Positions 45,920-54,770 of a stretch of DNA of 64,000 nt are shown one piece after another (position 1 is the stretch's first letter; the number at the start of each line of letters is the position of its first letter). Below the pieces are notes generated by a model, which saw only the letters and a list, made by a program, of their open reading frames with translations, ran no database searches and was not told the DNA's origin. This stretch comes from JANRLJ01 sp033762735 (GTDB lineage Bacteria > Chloroflexota > Anaerolineae > Aggregatilineales > Phototrophicaceae). Location: the NCBI GenBank assembly GCA_033762735.1, contig JANRLJ010000072.1, positions 1-64,000 of the forward strand, written 5' to 3'. Made by a program: the position numbers and the translations under genes.

Positions 45920-47218
45920 TCAGCCGCCGGGGGTGGCTTCGGCGGTTGCCTCGCCCGTCGGCGCTTCTTCGGTCATCTCGCCCATACCGCCGCCCATCAT
46001 CGACGGATCGCCAATGGCGGTGGGAATGGTCACGACCGCGCCGTTTACGACCACCGGCGCATCGGCACCAGGGATGACCAGCCATTCATACACGCCGGGC
46101 TGATTGTCGTCGATGTGCAGCATCGGCCACACCAGCGGCGGAATCGGCATCGGCATGGCCGTCATGCTCTGGTCGAGCGGCACCTGCACACCCGTATTTT
46201 CCCCATCATTCACCGGCGCAACACCCAGCGACGCACCGGGATGCCCGCCCGCGTCGGCGTGAACGTCAATCCAGCCCTGCCCGACCGAAATCACCGAAGC
46301 CAGCGTCATCACCGGCGCTTCGGCCAGTTCTTCCGGCGCGACGCCCACACCTTCCAGCATTTCGCCCGACGCAGTGATGCTGGGGAAGACGTTTTCCGGC
46401 GCTTCCAGCGATACGCCCGCAGCGGTCAGGATGACGACCGTCTCGCTGGTATTGAAGGTGGCGTTGGCGACTGTGTCATTCACGACCAGCGGCGCATCTG
46501 CCCCTTCGACCTCGCCGAATTCATACACATTCGGCGTATTGTCATCCACATGGATCATGGCGTGCAGCACAGGCGTAATTTCACCTTCCACCAGCGGGAC
46601 GATCACCGCCGGGTTGGTGCCCATCATCAGCGGCGCATAGCCCAGCACCGGGCCGGGATTGCCGCCATCGTCCGCGTGAATGACGATAAAGCCGCCCACT
46701 TCTGAAATCACAGAGCCGATAATCGCGCTGCCACCGACCTGCTGGTCAAAGACGCGCACTGCGGTCAGGCGGAAGGGTGCCAGCACAGGCTGACCGTCCT
46801 CGCCCATCTGCATGGGGTCGGCCATCTGGCGCATCTCGAATTCATAGGCACCGGGCTGACCGTCGTCGGTGTGGAGCACGGCCAGCAGCGCCGGGGTCGC
46901 GCCCAGCACATCAATGGCGACGATGACATTTTCGTTCACGCCGTCCGCCAGCGGGGCAATGCCGACCGTCGGGCCGGGCGTCCCGCCCAGATCGACGTGA
47001 ATGGCGAGCCAACCGGGGCCAGCGCTGGTGGCGCTTTGCACGACCACCGTTCCATCCAGCGAGAGCTGGTCGCTGACCGCGATCAGACTGCTGCCCATCA
47101 TTTCCGTCCCTTCGCCTTCAGCGGCAGGGGTGGCCTCAGGCGTGGCATCCTGGGCGTACAGCGGGAGCGTGAGCGCCAGGAGCAGCGCCAGCACAACGAG
47201 GAAAGTAAACTTACGCAT
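45920..47218 (-). CDS. Secreted protein with three DUF7282-like repeats
   Basis: The 432-residue protein, from ATG 47218 (MRKFTFLVVLALLLALTLPL), has a signal peptide and a TPEATPAAEGEGTE spacer. Three related domains of about 110-130 residues follow, each with a GWLAIHVDLGGTPGPTVGIA-type start (also GGFIVIHADDGGNPGPVLGY and GQGWIDVHADAGGHPGASLG) and a LHTDDGQPGAYEFE-type end. This matches the DUF7282 pattern known mainly from archaeal and bacterial cell-surface proteins. The C-terminus is Met/Gly/Thr-rich (PSMMGGGMGEMTEEAPTGEA). His, Asp and Met richness could mean metal binding; that is inference. Confidence 0.8.
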   Translation of the reverse strand: MRKFTFLVVLALLLALTLPLYAQDATPEATPAAEGEGTEMMGSSLIAVSDQLSLDGTVVVQSATSAGPGWLAIHVDLGGTPGPTVGIAPLADGVNENVIVAIDVLGATPALLAVLHTDDGQPGAYEFEMRQMADPMQMGEDGQPVLAPFRLTAVRVFDQQVGGSAIIGSVISEVGGFIVIHADDGGNPGPVLGYAPLMMGTNPAVIVPLVEGEITPVLHAMIHVDDNTPNVYEFGEVEGADAPLVVNDTVANATFNTSETVVILTAAGVSLEAPENVFPSITASGEMLEGVGVAPEELAEAPVMTLASVISVGQGWIDVHADAGGHPGASLGVAPVNDGENTGVQVPLDQSMTAMPMPIPPLVWPMLHIDDNQPGVYEWLVIPGADAPVVVNGAVVTIPTAIGDPSMMGGGMGEMTEEAPTGEATAEATPGG

Positions 47219-47367
47219 ACAAATAGACCTCCACAGCAACCAATCGAAATGCTCGTGGTGGCGAGTGAGATGCGCGTTGAATTGAAGCCAACAGCGGCGT
47301 TCCCCATTCTACCGAAGCGCATTGGTAGAAGATGAAGTGCAAGTAAGTATCACACCATCGACCCCCA

Positions 47368-47409
47368 AAAAGAGCCGGATGACCCCTTTCTGAAGGATAT
47401 TCCGGCTCA
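47368..47409 (-). terminator. Probable minus-strand terminator
   Basis: GAGCCGGA (47373-47380) and TCCGGCTC (47402-47409) form an 8-bp stem with a 21-nt loop; AAAAA at 47368-47372 becomes a U tract on the minus strand. It would end transcripts from the propeller gene at 47593-48507. Confidence 0.5.
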
Positions 47410-47592
47410 CGCGAGTGTGTGCAGAGGCAATCCCGACAGAGTACCCCTGCTGAGCCTCGCGCCGCCGCACAGCGACCTGACGCTGGATGAGGTGTTCGAG
47501 GAGATGGAAGCGGTGTTCGTGCGTTACCTGCGCCCCATCATGGAGGGGGGATAATCCCTTTTGCTCCCCATTGTCGCCCGTAGGTCAACATA

Positions 47593-48507
47593 TCACCGCC
47601 GGGGACGGAGCGCAACATTGGTGGCGCGCAGCGGGATGGAATAGGGTGTGAATGGGCGGAGGTCGCCTGTAGCCGTGTCGAGGAGGAGAAAGGTCGTCGT
47701 CCCCTGGGCAAAGGTCAGCAGCAGATTGTTTCCATCCGGCATCCACTGTGGATAGGCGTTGGCGGTCGGGAGATTCTCGGCAAGCAGCAGCGGCTCCCCG
47801 GCTGCTGTGCCGTTGTGAATGTCGATCTGCGCGAGATGGTAGGTCGTCTGATCGTGCTCAATCAGGACGAACGTCAGCGAACGGCCATCAGGCGACCACG
47901 CAGGCGAGGCGATGATGCCCCGCGCCAGCCGAATGGGAATCGCATTGACCGTATCCGACGGGACGAGCAGCAGCCCCACCTCCGAAGCCAGCGCCAGCCA
48001 TCTGCCATCCGGTGACCAGACCGCGTCATGCTCGCCTGTGGTGTTGTTGATGACCACGCGGCTTTGCCCGGTCTGGACGTTCAGCAGATAGATATCGAGG
48101 TCGTAGGTATAATCGCGCGAGGATACCATCGCGATCTGCATACCGTCCGGCGACCAGTCCAGCGGGCCGTCCCAGTAGGTGTTGGTCGTCAGGCGGCGCG
48201 GCAGGCGGTCAGGATGATGGTCATGGAGCGCCTGCACGTAAATCTCATAATTCCCGTCGCGGTTGGAGACAAAGCCGAGTGTCTCCCCATCCGGCGACCA
48301 GACCGGGAGCGACTCCCGCGCCGGGGAAGTGTGGGTAAAATTGACGAGAACGCCGCGCGTAAAATCGAACAGGTAAATGTCGTTCTCGGCCTCGAACGCC
48401 AGCACATCCCCTTGCAGCAGCGGCGCGGCCAGCAGCATAAGGCCGATCAGCACAGCAGTGCCCAGGGTCAGCAGCGCGGGGATGAACAACAGTCGAGGCA
48501 TTAGCAC
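47593..48507 (-). CDS. TolB-like WD40/PD40 propeller protein
   Basis: A 304-residue protein with an N-terminal membrane anchor (LLFIPALLTLGTAVLIGLML) and five or six PD40-type blades: LPVWSPDGETLGFVSNRDGN, DWSPDGMQIAMVSSRD, AVWSPDGRWLALASEVG, AWSPDGRSLTFVLIEHD, PQWMPDGNNLLLTF. It is structurally like the C-terminal part of TolB, but lacks the TolB N-terminal domain and pal/tol neighbours, so a simple surface-located scaffold is more likely. Confidence 0.85.
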   Translation of the reverse strand: MLMPRLLFIPALLTLGTAVLIGLMLLAAPLLQGDVLAFEAENDIYLFDFTRGVLVNFTHTSPARESLPVWSPDGETLGFVSNRDGNYEIYVQALHDHHPDRLPRRLTTNTYWDGPLDWSPDGMQIAMVSSRDYTYDLDIYLLNVQTGQSRVVINNTTGEHDAVWSPDGRWLALASEVGLLLVPSDTVNAIPIRLARGIIASPAWSPDGRSLTFVLIEHDQTTYHLAQIDIHNGTAAGEPLLLAENLPTANAYPQWMPDGNNLLLTFAQGTTTFLLLDTATGDLRPFTPYSIPLRATNVALRPRR

Positions 48508-48621
48508 GGCATCAGCACACTTTACAGAGACAGGATTAACACTTATTTTACACCCGACGGCTTGACTCTCCCCCTGCTGAAAGCCTCATCATCCAGGTAT
48601 CAACGGAGGAGCACACACACG

Positions 48622-49317
48622 ATGTTCAGGATTGGAGAATTCGCCCGCTTTACCCACACCTCGGTCAAGACGCTGCGGTTTTATGACCGCATTGACCTGC
48701 TCAAGCCCAACTACACCGATCCCGCCAACGGCTACCGTTATTATGGACTGGATCAGATAGAGACGCTCCAGCGCATTCTGGCGCTGAAAGCGATGGGGCT
48801 GAGCCTGGATGAGATTGTGCGCTTTCTTGATCCTGCCCTTCCCGAAGCGGCGGTCACCGAACTGCTGATGCAGCGGCGGACGGAACTGGAAACACAGCTC
48901 CGCCAGATTCGGGAGCAGCTCACCCGGTTGAACGCCCATCTGCGGCGGCTGGAAAAGGAACGGACGATGCCCGACTATACCATCACGCTGATCGCCCCGG
49001 AGCAGCGCACCAACGCCGCTGTCCCGCCGGAGGTGCAGGCCATCATCCACATCTCGACCGAGGACGCACGGCTGGATGAGCAGGAGAATCGTCTGCTGCT
49101 GATCGACGCCGACGCCGCGCCCCAATGGCTGCTGAGCACTGTCCATCGCGGGGCGCTGCAAACGCTCTCGCCCGCGTTCCGTGCCCTCGCTGCGTGGATG
49201 CAGGCCAACGGCTACCGTCCGGTTGGGCCGCCGCGTGAAATTCTGCGCGAAGGGGCGACCCTTCAGGCGGAGGACGCTGTGATCGAGTTGCAAATTCCGG
49301 TCACGTCCAACCGCTAG
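48622..49317 (+). CDS. MerR-family regulator with GyrI-like effector domain
   Basis: A 231-residue protein from ATG 48622 (GGAGG at 48605-48609). The N-terminal MerR winged helix is complete: FRIGEFARFTHTSVKTLRFY, DRIDLLKPNYTDPANGYRYY. A dimerisation coiled coil follows (about 75-115, LETQLRQIREQLTRLNAHLR). The C-terminal half resembles a GyrI-like small-molecule-binding domain as in BltR/BmrR regulators. Such proteins often control multidrug transporters; none is adjacent. Divergent from 47593-48507. Confidence 0.9.
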   Translation: MFRIGEFARFTHTSVKTLRFYDRIDLLKPNYTDPANGYRYYGLDQIETLQRILALKAMGLSLDEIVRFLDPALPEAAVTELLMQRRTELETQLRQIREQLTRLNAHLRRLEKERTMPDYTITLIAPEQRTNAAVPPEVQAIIHISTEDARLDEQENRLLLIDADAAPQWLLSTVHRGALQTLSPAFRALAAWMQANGYRPVGPPREILREGATLQAEDAVIELQIPVTSNR

Positions 49318-49419
49318 TTCCGCCGCGCGTCCCCATTTCAATTCCATCCCTTTGCGAGTCTTCAGTCCAATTTCGGGCTGTCTCGGTTTCGTTTTGTCTG
49401 CGCACAGAAAGGATAAGCT

Positions 49420-50508
49420 ATGCGTCTGATTTCGCTTGTCGGGTTGGTGCTCGTCCTGCTGCTGGGGGCGGTTGGCGTCAGCGCACAGGAGGCAGCGACA
49501 CAGGAAGCGCCGCCTCAGGATGCGGTCGAAGGTCTTCTGGCCGCGTTCCAGAATCATCCCATCGTCGGCATTGGGGAGTTTCACGGCGTCGAACAGTACA
49601 TGCCGCTGTATGAACGGCTGCTGCGCGATTCCCGCTTTATCGCAGAGGTGGGCAATATCGTCTTTGAGACGGGCAATTCGTTCTATCAGGACGTGATGGA
49701 TCGCTACATTGCCGGGGAAGCCATCAGCGATCAGGAGCTTTTGCAGACCTTATCGCCCACCATCGCCTATGGCCCCACCCCGCTTCCACAGACGATCTTT
49801 CAGTTCCTCGCGCTGGTGCGGGAGATCAATCAGGGCTTGCCCGAAGGTGAACAACTGCGCGTACTGCTGGCGGATCCGCCGCTTGATCCAGCCAATCCGC
49901 CGTCGATGGCCGGTGGCCCGCCGCCCAACCGTGATGAACACATGGCGCAGATCATCGAACAGGTGCTGGCGAACGGGGAAAAAGCGCTGTTTATCGTCGG
50001 CTCCACCCACCTGATGCCGCAGGGCTTTCCCTTCGCGCTGCCGGGTGAAGCGGGCGGCCCGATGATTATCACCCAGCCCAGCGAAGGCGGCGCGACGGTG
50101 GTCGCTCCATCGGATGCGCAGGTGCCGCTGCCGCTTGATCTGGGGCGCAACGTCCGGCAGATCGTCGAGGAACGGCATCCCGGCGCGATTTACGCCGTGC
50201 AGCTTCACATGGGGCTGGCGCAAACGCTGTGCAATGCTGAACTCGAAGCGCGGTTGGGCGGCGGCGCAACACCCGTACTGGTGGCGATGCGCGGCACCTG
50301 GCTGGAAGAACTGCTGAGCAGGCCGGAATGTGCCAGTCTGGAAGCGAACGGGATGCCACGCTACGTAAGCACCTGGGGCGATGCTTATCTGATGCTGGCT
50401 CCGGCTGATGTGCTGACCATCGCACCGACTTCGCCGGATGGGGCTTCAATCCCGCTGTTCGACGCCTTCCGCGATCTGCAAGCGCTGATGCCCGTCTCTG
50501 CGCCCTGA
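49420..50508 (+). CDS. Secreted ChaN/EreA-like protein
   Basis: The 362-residue protein has a signal peptide (LISLVGLVLVLLLGAVGVSA). The mature part starts with NHPIVGIGEFHGVEQYMPLY and VGNIVFETGNSFYQDVMDRY and later has NRDEHMAQIIEQVLANGEKA, LFIVGSTHLMPQGFPF and YAVQLHMG. The pattern of GE.HG, E in the second strand and G.TH.. fits the ChaN/TraB/erythromycin-esterase-like superfamily with heme- or metal-binding His and Glu. Exact activity is not known. AGAAAGGATAAGCT upstream is a good ribosome site. Confidence 0.7.
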   Translation: MRLISLVGLVLVLLLGAVGVSAQEAATQEAPPQDAVEGLLAAFQNHPIVGIGEFHGVEQYMPLYERLLRDSRFIAEVGNIVFETGNSFYQDVMDRYIAGEAISDQELLQTLSPTIAYGPTPLPQTIFQFLALVREINQGLPEGEQLRVLLADPPLDPANPPSMAGGPPPNRDEHMAQIIEQVLANGEKALFIVGSTHLMPQGFPFALPGEAGGPMIITQPSEGGATVVAPSDAQVPLPLDLGRNVRQIVEERHPGAIYAVQLHMGLAQTLCNAELEARLGGGATPVLVAMRGTWLEELLSRPECASLEANGMPRYVSTWGDAYLMLAPADVLTIAPTSPDGASIPLFDAFRDLQALMPVSAP

Positions 50509-50553
50509 ACGAAGGCGAGGATGAGTACGTCCTCTCAAGTCTCATCTCCAATC

Positions 50554-50685
50554 AACATGAGGTTTGTTTAACGCTGCTTTATGTCCTCACCCCCGCCTCA
50601 CTTCGCTCGACTCCCCCTCTCCAAAAGATTGGAGAGGGGGTCGGGGGGTGAGGAATTTGAGGTAGGTTTATCCAGAACTGAGGTT
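50554..50685. mobile_element. MITE family 1, copy 3 (132 bp, TSD AATC)
   Basis: The right end TTATCCAGAACTGAGGTT matches the family terminus with two changes; the left end AACATGAGGTTTGTTTAACG is more divergent. AATC flanks it at 50550-50553 and 50686-50689. The core is a single CCCCCTCTCCAAAAGATTGG-type hairpin with the CCTCACCCCC and GGGGGGTGAGG arms. It is a shorter derivative of the other two copies. Confidence 0.7.
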
Positions 50686-50690
50686 AATCA

Positions 50691-50720
50691 AAAAGGCCTC
50701 GCTATTCCGGGAGGCCTTTT
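50691..50720. terminator. Bidirectional intrinsic terminator
   Basis: AAAAGGCCTC (50691-50700) and GAGGCCTTTT (50711-50720) make a 10-bp stem with a 10-nt loop; A and T tracts on both sides allow termination in both directions. It lies between convergent genes ending at 50508 and 50763. Confidence 0.88.
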
Positions 50721-50762
50721 CGTTTATCGCAATTGTGCGCAGTGCAACTCTTGTGACGCTGT

Positions 50763-53318
50763 TTACTGCTCCGGGTTCACGACCAGCGACTCGGCCATCG
50801 CCAGGATGATCGGTTCGAGCGCGTCGGCTTCTTCGGGCGTGGAGATGCCCAGCAGCAGCGCGAACACGCCGTCTTCCCCCGTTTCCAGCAGGTAGGCCGT
50901 CGCATGGACACCGTTCAGCAGGAAGCGCACCACGTAAGCAGGCTGCCCGTTGATGGTCGTCTCACCTTCGGACTGAATGTCATACTCCGGCTGGAAGGCG
51001 ATGAACTCATCCACCAGATAATCGCGCAGGTCTTGCAGGGTCGCGTCCGGGGCGAAATCACCATCGGCGAAAACATCGCTTGCCCCGCCGACGATCACCT
51101 GCACCCCCTGTTCGCCCTCGGACAGCCTCGGCTCGGAAGTGCGAAACTGTTCCAGCGCTGCGTCACTGCTGGCGAAGACGATGCTGCCGCCGCCCGCGCT
51201 GAACAGACGATACTCCCCGACTTGCCAGTCTGATGGGTGGTCAACGCTGAACGAATTGACGGCCTGGAAGGTCGCGCCCAGTTCGGCCTGCGCGCCTGAG
51301 ACTTCCGTTGCTTCCGCCGTCACGTCGGCGCCTGACCCCTGTCCGGTTCTGGTTGGAATGGAGGTCGCGGTCGCCACTGCGGTTGCGTTAGCATCTGCGC
51401 CGCTGGTCGTGGGCGGAACGGTTGGGCTGGCCGTCGCCGACCCTGTGGCGGTCGGTGTGGAGGTGAAGATTTCGGCGCTGGGCGTGGCCGTCACAATGCC
51501 GGGTGCGGCTCCGACTGGTGTAGCCGTCCCCGGCGAGATGATGGTCGCGGTCGCTTGCAGATCGGGCGCACCTTCGTACAGCCGCAGCGTGTAGGTGCCG
51601 CCGCTGCTGCCGGTATAGCTGGCGACCGTCAGGGTATATTCGCCATCGGCGGGCAGTTCGACACTGCTGATGCGGCTGTTGAGCGTCCCGTCGCCCCGGT
51701 CGTCGTTATAGGCCAGGAACGCGCCGCTGGCATCTTCCAGGCTGAGCGTGGTGTCAAAGCTGCCGTCGAGATCGGCGGAGATCACCTGCCCGGCTGTCCC
51801 GGTAAAGGTGTAGCGGGCGCTGGTGCCCGATATTAGTTCTGCCTCTACCGTGTCGCCAATCGTAATTGGCTGCGCCTGCACTTCGACCGTCGGAGAGGGG
51901 ACGAAGGTGGGACTGGGGAACGGTGTGGCGGTCGCCAGCGTGAAGTTGGGGTCGGGCTGGACCGATTCTGCGATGGAGCGAACCACAGGGCGCAGCGCGT
52001 CCAGTTCCCCCGGAGCGCCCACCCCCAGCACGCCAGCAAACTGCCCCCGGCCAAACTCGATCAGATACGCGACCCCGGCGAAACCGCGGCCGGAAAATTC
52101 GATCTGCACCGCGCGACGGTCATTGAGGCTGGTTGGCGTCTCACTGTCGGCGCTGAAATTCTGGCTTTCCAGAATGGTAGTGCGGAATGCCTGCGCCAGA
52201 TCGTTCAGTGTAGTGCGGCTGTCATCAGCATCAGGCAGGGTGGTCACGATGACCGAGGCCGGACCGACGATGACCGAAGCGCCCTGCTGCCCTGGACTCA
52301 ACACCGGATTGTCTGTTTCCAGCGCGTCCTGAACATCGGGTGCGCTGCCGAAGCTGACGACTGCACCGTTGTCATAGCTGAACGGGCTGAACGTCACCCA
52401 GCCTTCAGGGTAACGGGCAGTAAACGCACCATTTTCCGCAGTGTAGGTCTGTGGCAGATCGACGCTCGGTTCCGGGATTTCCGCCGTCCACTCGACCGAC
52501 TCCGACACGGCGCGGGCGATAGGCTGAATGGCAGCGCCTTCACCGGGCGCGGCCACGCCTGCCACCAGCGCGAACAAGCCCGATTCTTCGCTGACAAGAT
52601 GCCGGATAATCAAAATGCCCTCGAAGGTGCCCCCCCCGAAGGTGACTTCCACCGCAGGCAGCCCGGCGACGGTGGTATCGATCTGTTCCAGCACCATGAA
52701 GCCGTCCTGCCCCAAAATCTGGTCGATGAACGGCTGGGCGACTTCTTCCAGGGGGAGCACTTCCCCGCGCTCAAAATTATTGTTGGAGGTGACGACCACC
52801 GCGTCGTTGGCGATGACCAGAATGGCCTGCTCACCGGGCGCAGGTTCAGGGAATTGCTGCCGCAGCAGATCGACCGACTCGGTCGTGTTGCCCAGGAAGA
52901 CATTGGCCGGATTGGGCGACTCGCTTACCCAGCCTTCGGGGTAGTTGAGGGTGAAGAAGTCGCTTTCGAGCGTTTCGGTCAGGTCAACCGCTGGCTCGGC
53001 GGTCGCTTCCGGGGTCGCTTCGCTGGTGAGTGCAGGGGGAGCGGCGGTTGCGGGGCCAGCCGCGGCGGTCACGATGCCGCAGTCTTCCAGAATCGCATCG
53101 ATCTCATCACGGGCATAACCGAGCGCCCGCAGCGCCGTTGCGACATCGGCCTCGTCGGATTCGCTTCCGGCCTGCGCGACCAGAATCTCGACCAGGCTTA
53201 AATCAATGGCACAGGGGGTGGCCTGTGGGGGTGGGTTTCCTTCCTGCGCCGCGACGGGCAGCAGTCCAATCAGTACTAGTGCCAGCGCCAGCAGCAGACT
53301 CAAGCGCGTCTTCCGCAT
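50763..53318 (-). CDS. Large secreted protein with three PsbP-like modules and a PPC domain
   Basis: An 851-residue exported protein: signal peptide (LSLLLALALVLIGLLPVAAQ), a short Cys-containing helical region (residues about 35-85), then repeated modules of about 150 residues each opening with a DFFTLNYPEGWVSES-type motif (also GAFTARYPEGWVTFSP and NSFSVDHPSDWQVGEY) and a later LFALVAGVAAPGE-type strand. This resembles the PsbP/DUF1795-type fold. Between modules two and three is a bacterial pre-peptidase C-terminal domain (ARYTFTGTAGQVISADLDGS, YTLTVASYTGSSGGTYTLRL) followed by a long Thr/Ala-rich low-complexity stretch. Likely cell-surface; no enzymatic motif. Confidence 0.82.
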   Translation of the reverse strand: MRKTRLSLLLALALVLIGLLPVAAQEGNPPPQATPCAIDLSLVEILVAQAGSESDEADVATALRALGYARDEIDAILEDCGIVTAAAGPATAAPPALTSEATPEATAEPAVDLTETLESDFFTLNYPEGWVSESPNPANVFLGNTTESVDLLRQQFPEPAPGEQAILVIANDAVVVTSNNNFERGEVLPLEEVAQPFIDQILGQDGFMVLEQIDTTVAGLPAVEVTFGGGTFEGILIIRHLVSEESGLFALVAGVAAPGEGAAIQPIARAVSESVEWTAEIPEPSVDLPQTYTAENGAFTARYPEGWVTFSPFSYDNGAVVSFGSAPDVQDALETDNPVLSPGQQGASVIVGPASVIVTTLPDADDSRTTLNDLAQAFRTTILESQNFSADSETPTSLNDRRAVQIEFSGRGFAGVAYLIEFGRGQFAGVLGVGAPGELDALRPVVRSIAESVQPDPNFTLATATPFPSPTFVPSPTVEVQAQPITIGDTVEAELISGTSARYTFTGTAGQVISADLDGSFDTTLSLEDASGAFLAYNDDRGDGTLNSRISSVELPADGEYTLTVASYTGSSGGTYTLRLYEGAPDLQATATIISPGTATPVGAAPGIVTATPSAEIFTSTPTATGSATASPTVPPTTSGADANATAVATATSIPTRTGQGSGADVTAEATEVSGAQAELGATFQAVNSFSVDHPSDWQVGEYRLFSAGGGSIVFASSDAALEQFRTSEPRLSEGEQGVQVIVGGASDVFADGDFAPDATLQDLRDYLVDEFIAFQPEYDIQSEGETTINGQPAYVVRFLLNGVHATAYLLETGEDGVFALLLGISTPEEADALEPIILAMAESLVVNPEQ

Positions 53319-53683
53319 TCCTGTCCTCCTGTGTTCGTCCGATCAAATGGAAAAAAATGGCGATGCAAGATGGTGGTGGGGCGTTGATGCCGTACATCAT
53401 GCATTGTACAGCACTTTGCCGCGTAAAGCCGCCTTTTATGGCGTGATGTTGGAAATTGGTTGGGGACAGCGAAAGTGATTGAACCGCCGAGGCGCAAGGA
53501 CATGGCAATTTCGCCCTCACCCCATAAGCGAAGCGACTCCCTCTGCAAGAAGGGCTTAAAAGCCAGAGGGTTGTGGGTAACGCCTGTTAAAGCATTTTCC
53601 CATAAGCAAAGGCGGCGGAGGGCGTGTATAGTCACGGTGACACGTCAGCATGACACATCCACGCGAACCAAAGGAGAAACGTG
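53319..53683. repeat. Intergenic repeats upstream of manA
   Basis: 365 bp without a gene. A gaaccgccgaggcgcaaggac segment (53482-53502) belongs to the dispersed accgccaaggcgccaagg-type repeat, and 53510-53575 is a degenerate CCCTCACCCC...GAGGG hairpin unit. AAAGGAGAAACGTG at the right end is the manA ribosome site. Confidence 0.55.
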
Positions 53684-54646
53684 ATGTCCCTTTATCCCCT
53701 GCTGCTGAACCCGGCGCTGCATACCCGTGTGTGGGGCGGGCGCGGCCTGGCCTCCAGACTGCATAAACCGCTGCCGACCGACGAACCCTACGGCGAATCG
53801 TGGGAACTGCATGACACGGTGACGGTCGTCAACGGGGCGCATACCGGACGGACGATTGGCGAACTGGTGCAGGAATACGGCACGGCGCTGATCGGTGAGG
53901 GCAACAATCCCGCCGAGGGCTTCCCGCTGCTGGTCAAATTTCTGGATGCGCAGGACTGGCTCTCGGTGCAGGTGCATCCCAACGACGCGCAGGCCGCCGA
54001 ACTGGAAGGCGATCCACGCGGCAAAACCGAAGCGTGGATCGTGCTGGACTCCGCACCCAACGCGAAGCTGGTCAGCGGGGTCACGCCGGGGACAACCCGC
54101 GAGACACTGGCGCAGGCCATCCGCGATAATGCGCTGGAGTCGCTGCTGGTGTATACCAATGTGCGCAAGGGCGACGTGCTCTATATGCCCGCCAACACCG
54201 TCCACGCGCTGGGACCGGGGCTGCTGATTTACGAGATTCAGCAGTCGTCGGACGTGACCTACCGCCTGTATGACTGGGGGCGCCTGGGGCTGGACGGCAA
54301 ACCGCGCCCGCTGCACATCGAAAAAGGTGTGCAGGTGTCGAACGTCGAAAACGTCCCGCCGCTGACCCATCCCGGCAGCGATGAAGCCCCGGTCGTGTTT
54401 CTGGTCAAGGGCGATTACTTCGTCACGCTGCGCTATCGGCTGGATGAAAGCGCCCGTCCCGCGCCACAGATCAGCACACGCGGCCAGTTCCATGCGCTGA
54501 CCTGCACCGCCGGGGATGTCGGCGTGGAATGGGACGGTCATACACTCCAGTTCAGTACAGGACAGACGGTGCTGATTCCGGCGAATGCGGGCGCGTATAT
54601 GCTGCACGGCACAGGCGAGGTGCTGCGCTCCTCACAGCGGGAGTAG
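53684..54646 (+). CDS. manA: Mannose-6-phosphate isomerase, class I
   Basis: The 320-residue enzyme, from ATG 53684 (AAGGAG at 53671-53676), is a cupin of the type I phosphomannose isomerase family. Metal ligands and active-site blocks are present: LSVQVHPNDAQAAELEGDPR, GKTEAWIVLDSAPNAKLVSG, LYMPANTVHALGPGLLIYEI, QQSSDVTYRLYDWGR. It converts fructose-6-phosphate and mannose-6-phosphate, linking glycolysis to mannosylated glycans and GDP-mannose. Length fits the short bacterial form. It stands alone, not in an obvious sugar operon. Confidence 0.95.
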   Translation: MSLYPLLLNPALHTRVWGGRGLASRLHKPLPTDEPYGESWELHDTVTVVNGAHTGRTIGELVQEYGTALIGEGNNPAEGFPLLVKFLDAQDWLSVQVHPNDAQAAELEGDPRGKTEAWIVLDSAPNAKLVSGVTPGTTRETLAQAIRDNALESLLVYTNVRKGDVLYMPANTVHALGPGLLIYEIQQSSDVTYRLYDWGRLGLDGKPRPLHIEKGVQVSNVENVPPLTHPGSDEAPVVFLVKGDYFVTLRYRLDESARPAPQISTRGQFHALTCTAGDVGVEWDGHTLQFSTGQTVLIPANAGAYMLHGTGEVLRSSQRE

Positions 54647-54770
54647 GCGGTGTTAAGGGCGAGACGCACCTCGCCCCTCCTCATAGCGTGACCGGGAAAA
54701 TTCAAGCCTGCCCAATGCTGTTTCAGGCTATAATGCGGGTTGGAACGGCCTTTCCCTGGAACTGCACCGC

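Noticed and set aside
47334..47553. Open frame ending LDEVFEEMEAVFVRYLRPIM, as a gene or remnant
   Set aside because: It has no suitable start or ribosome site, and it overlaps a probable minus-strand terminator (47368-47409). It could be a relic, but evidence is too thin to list it.
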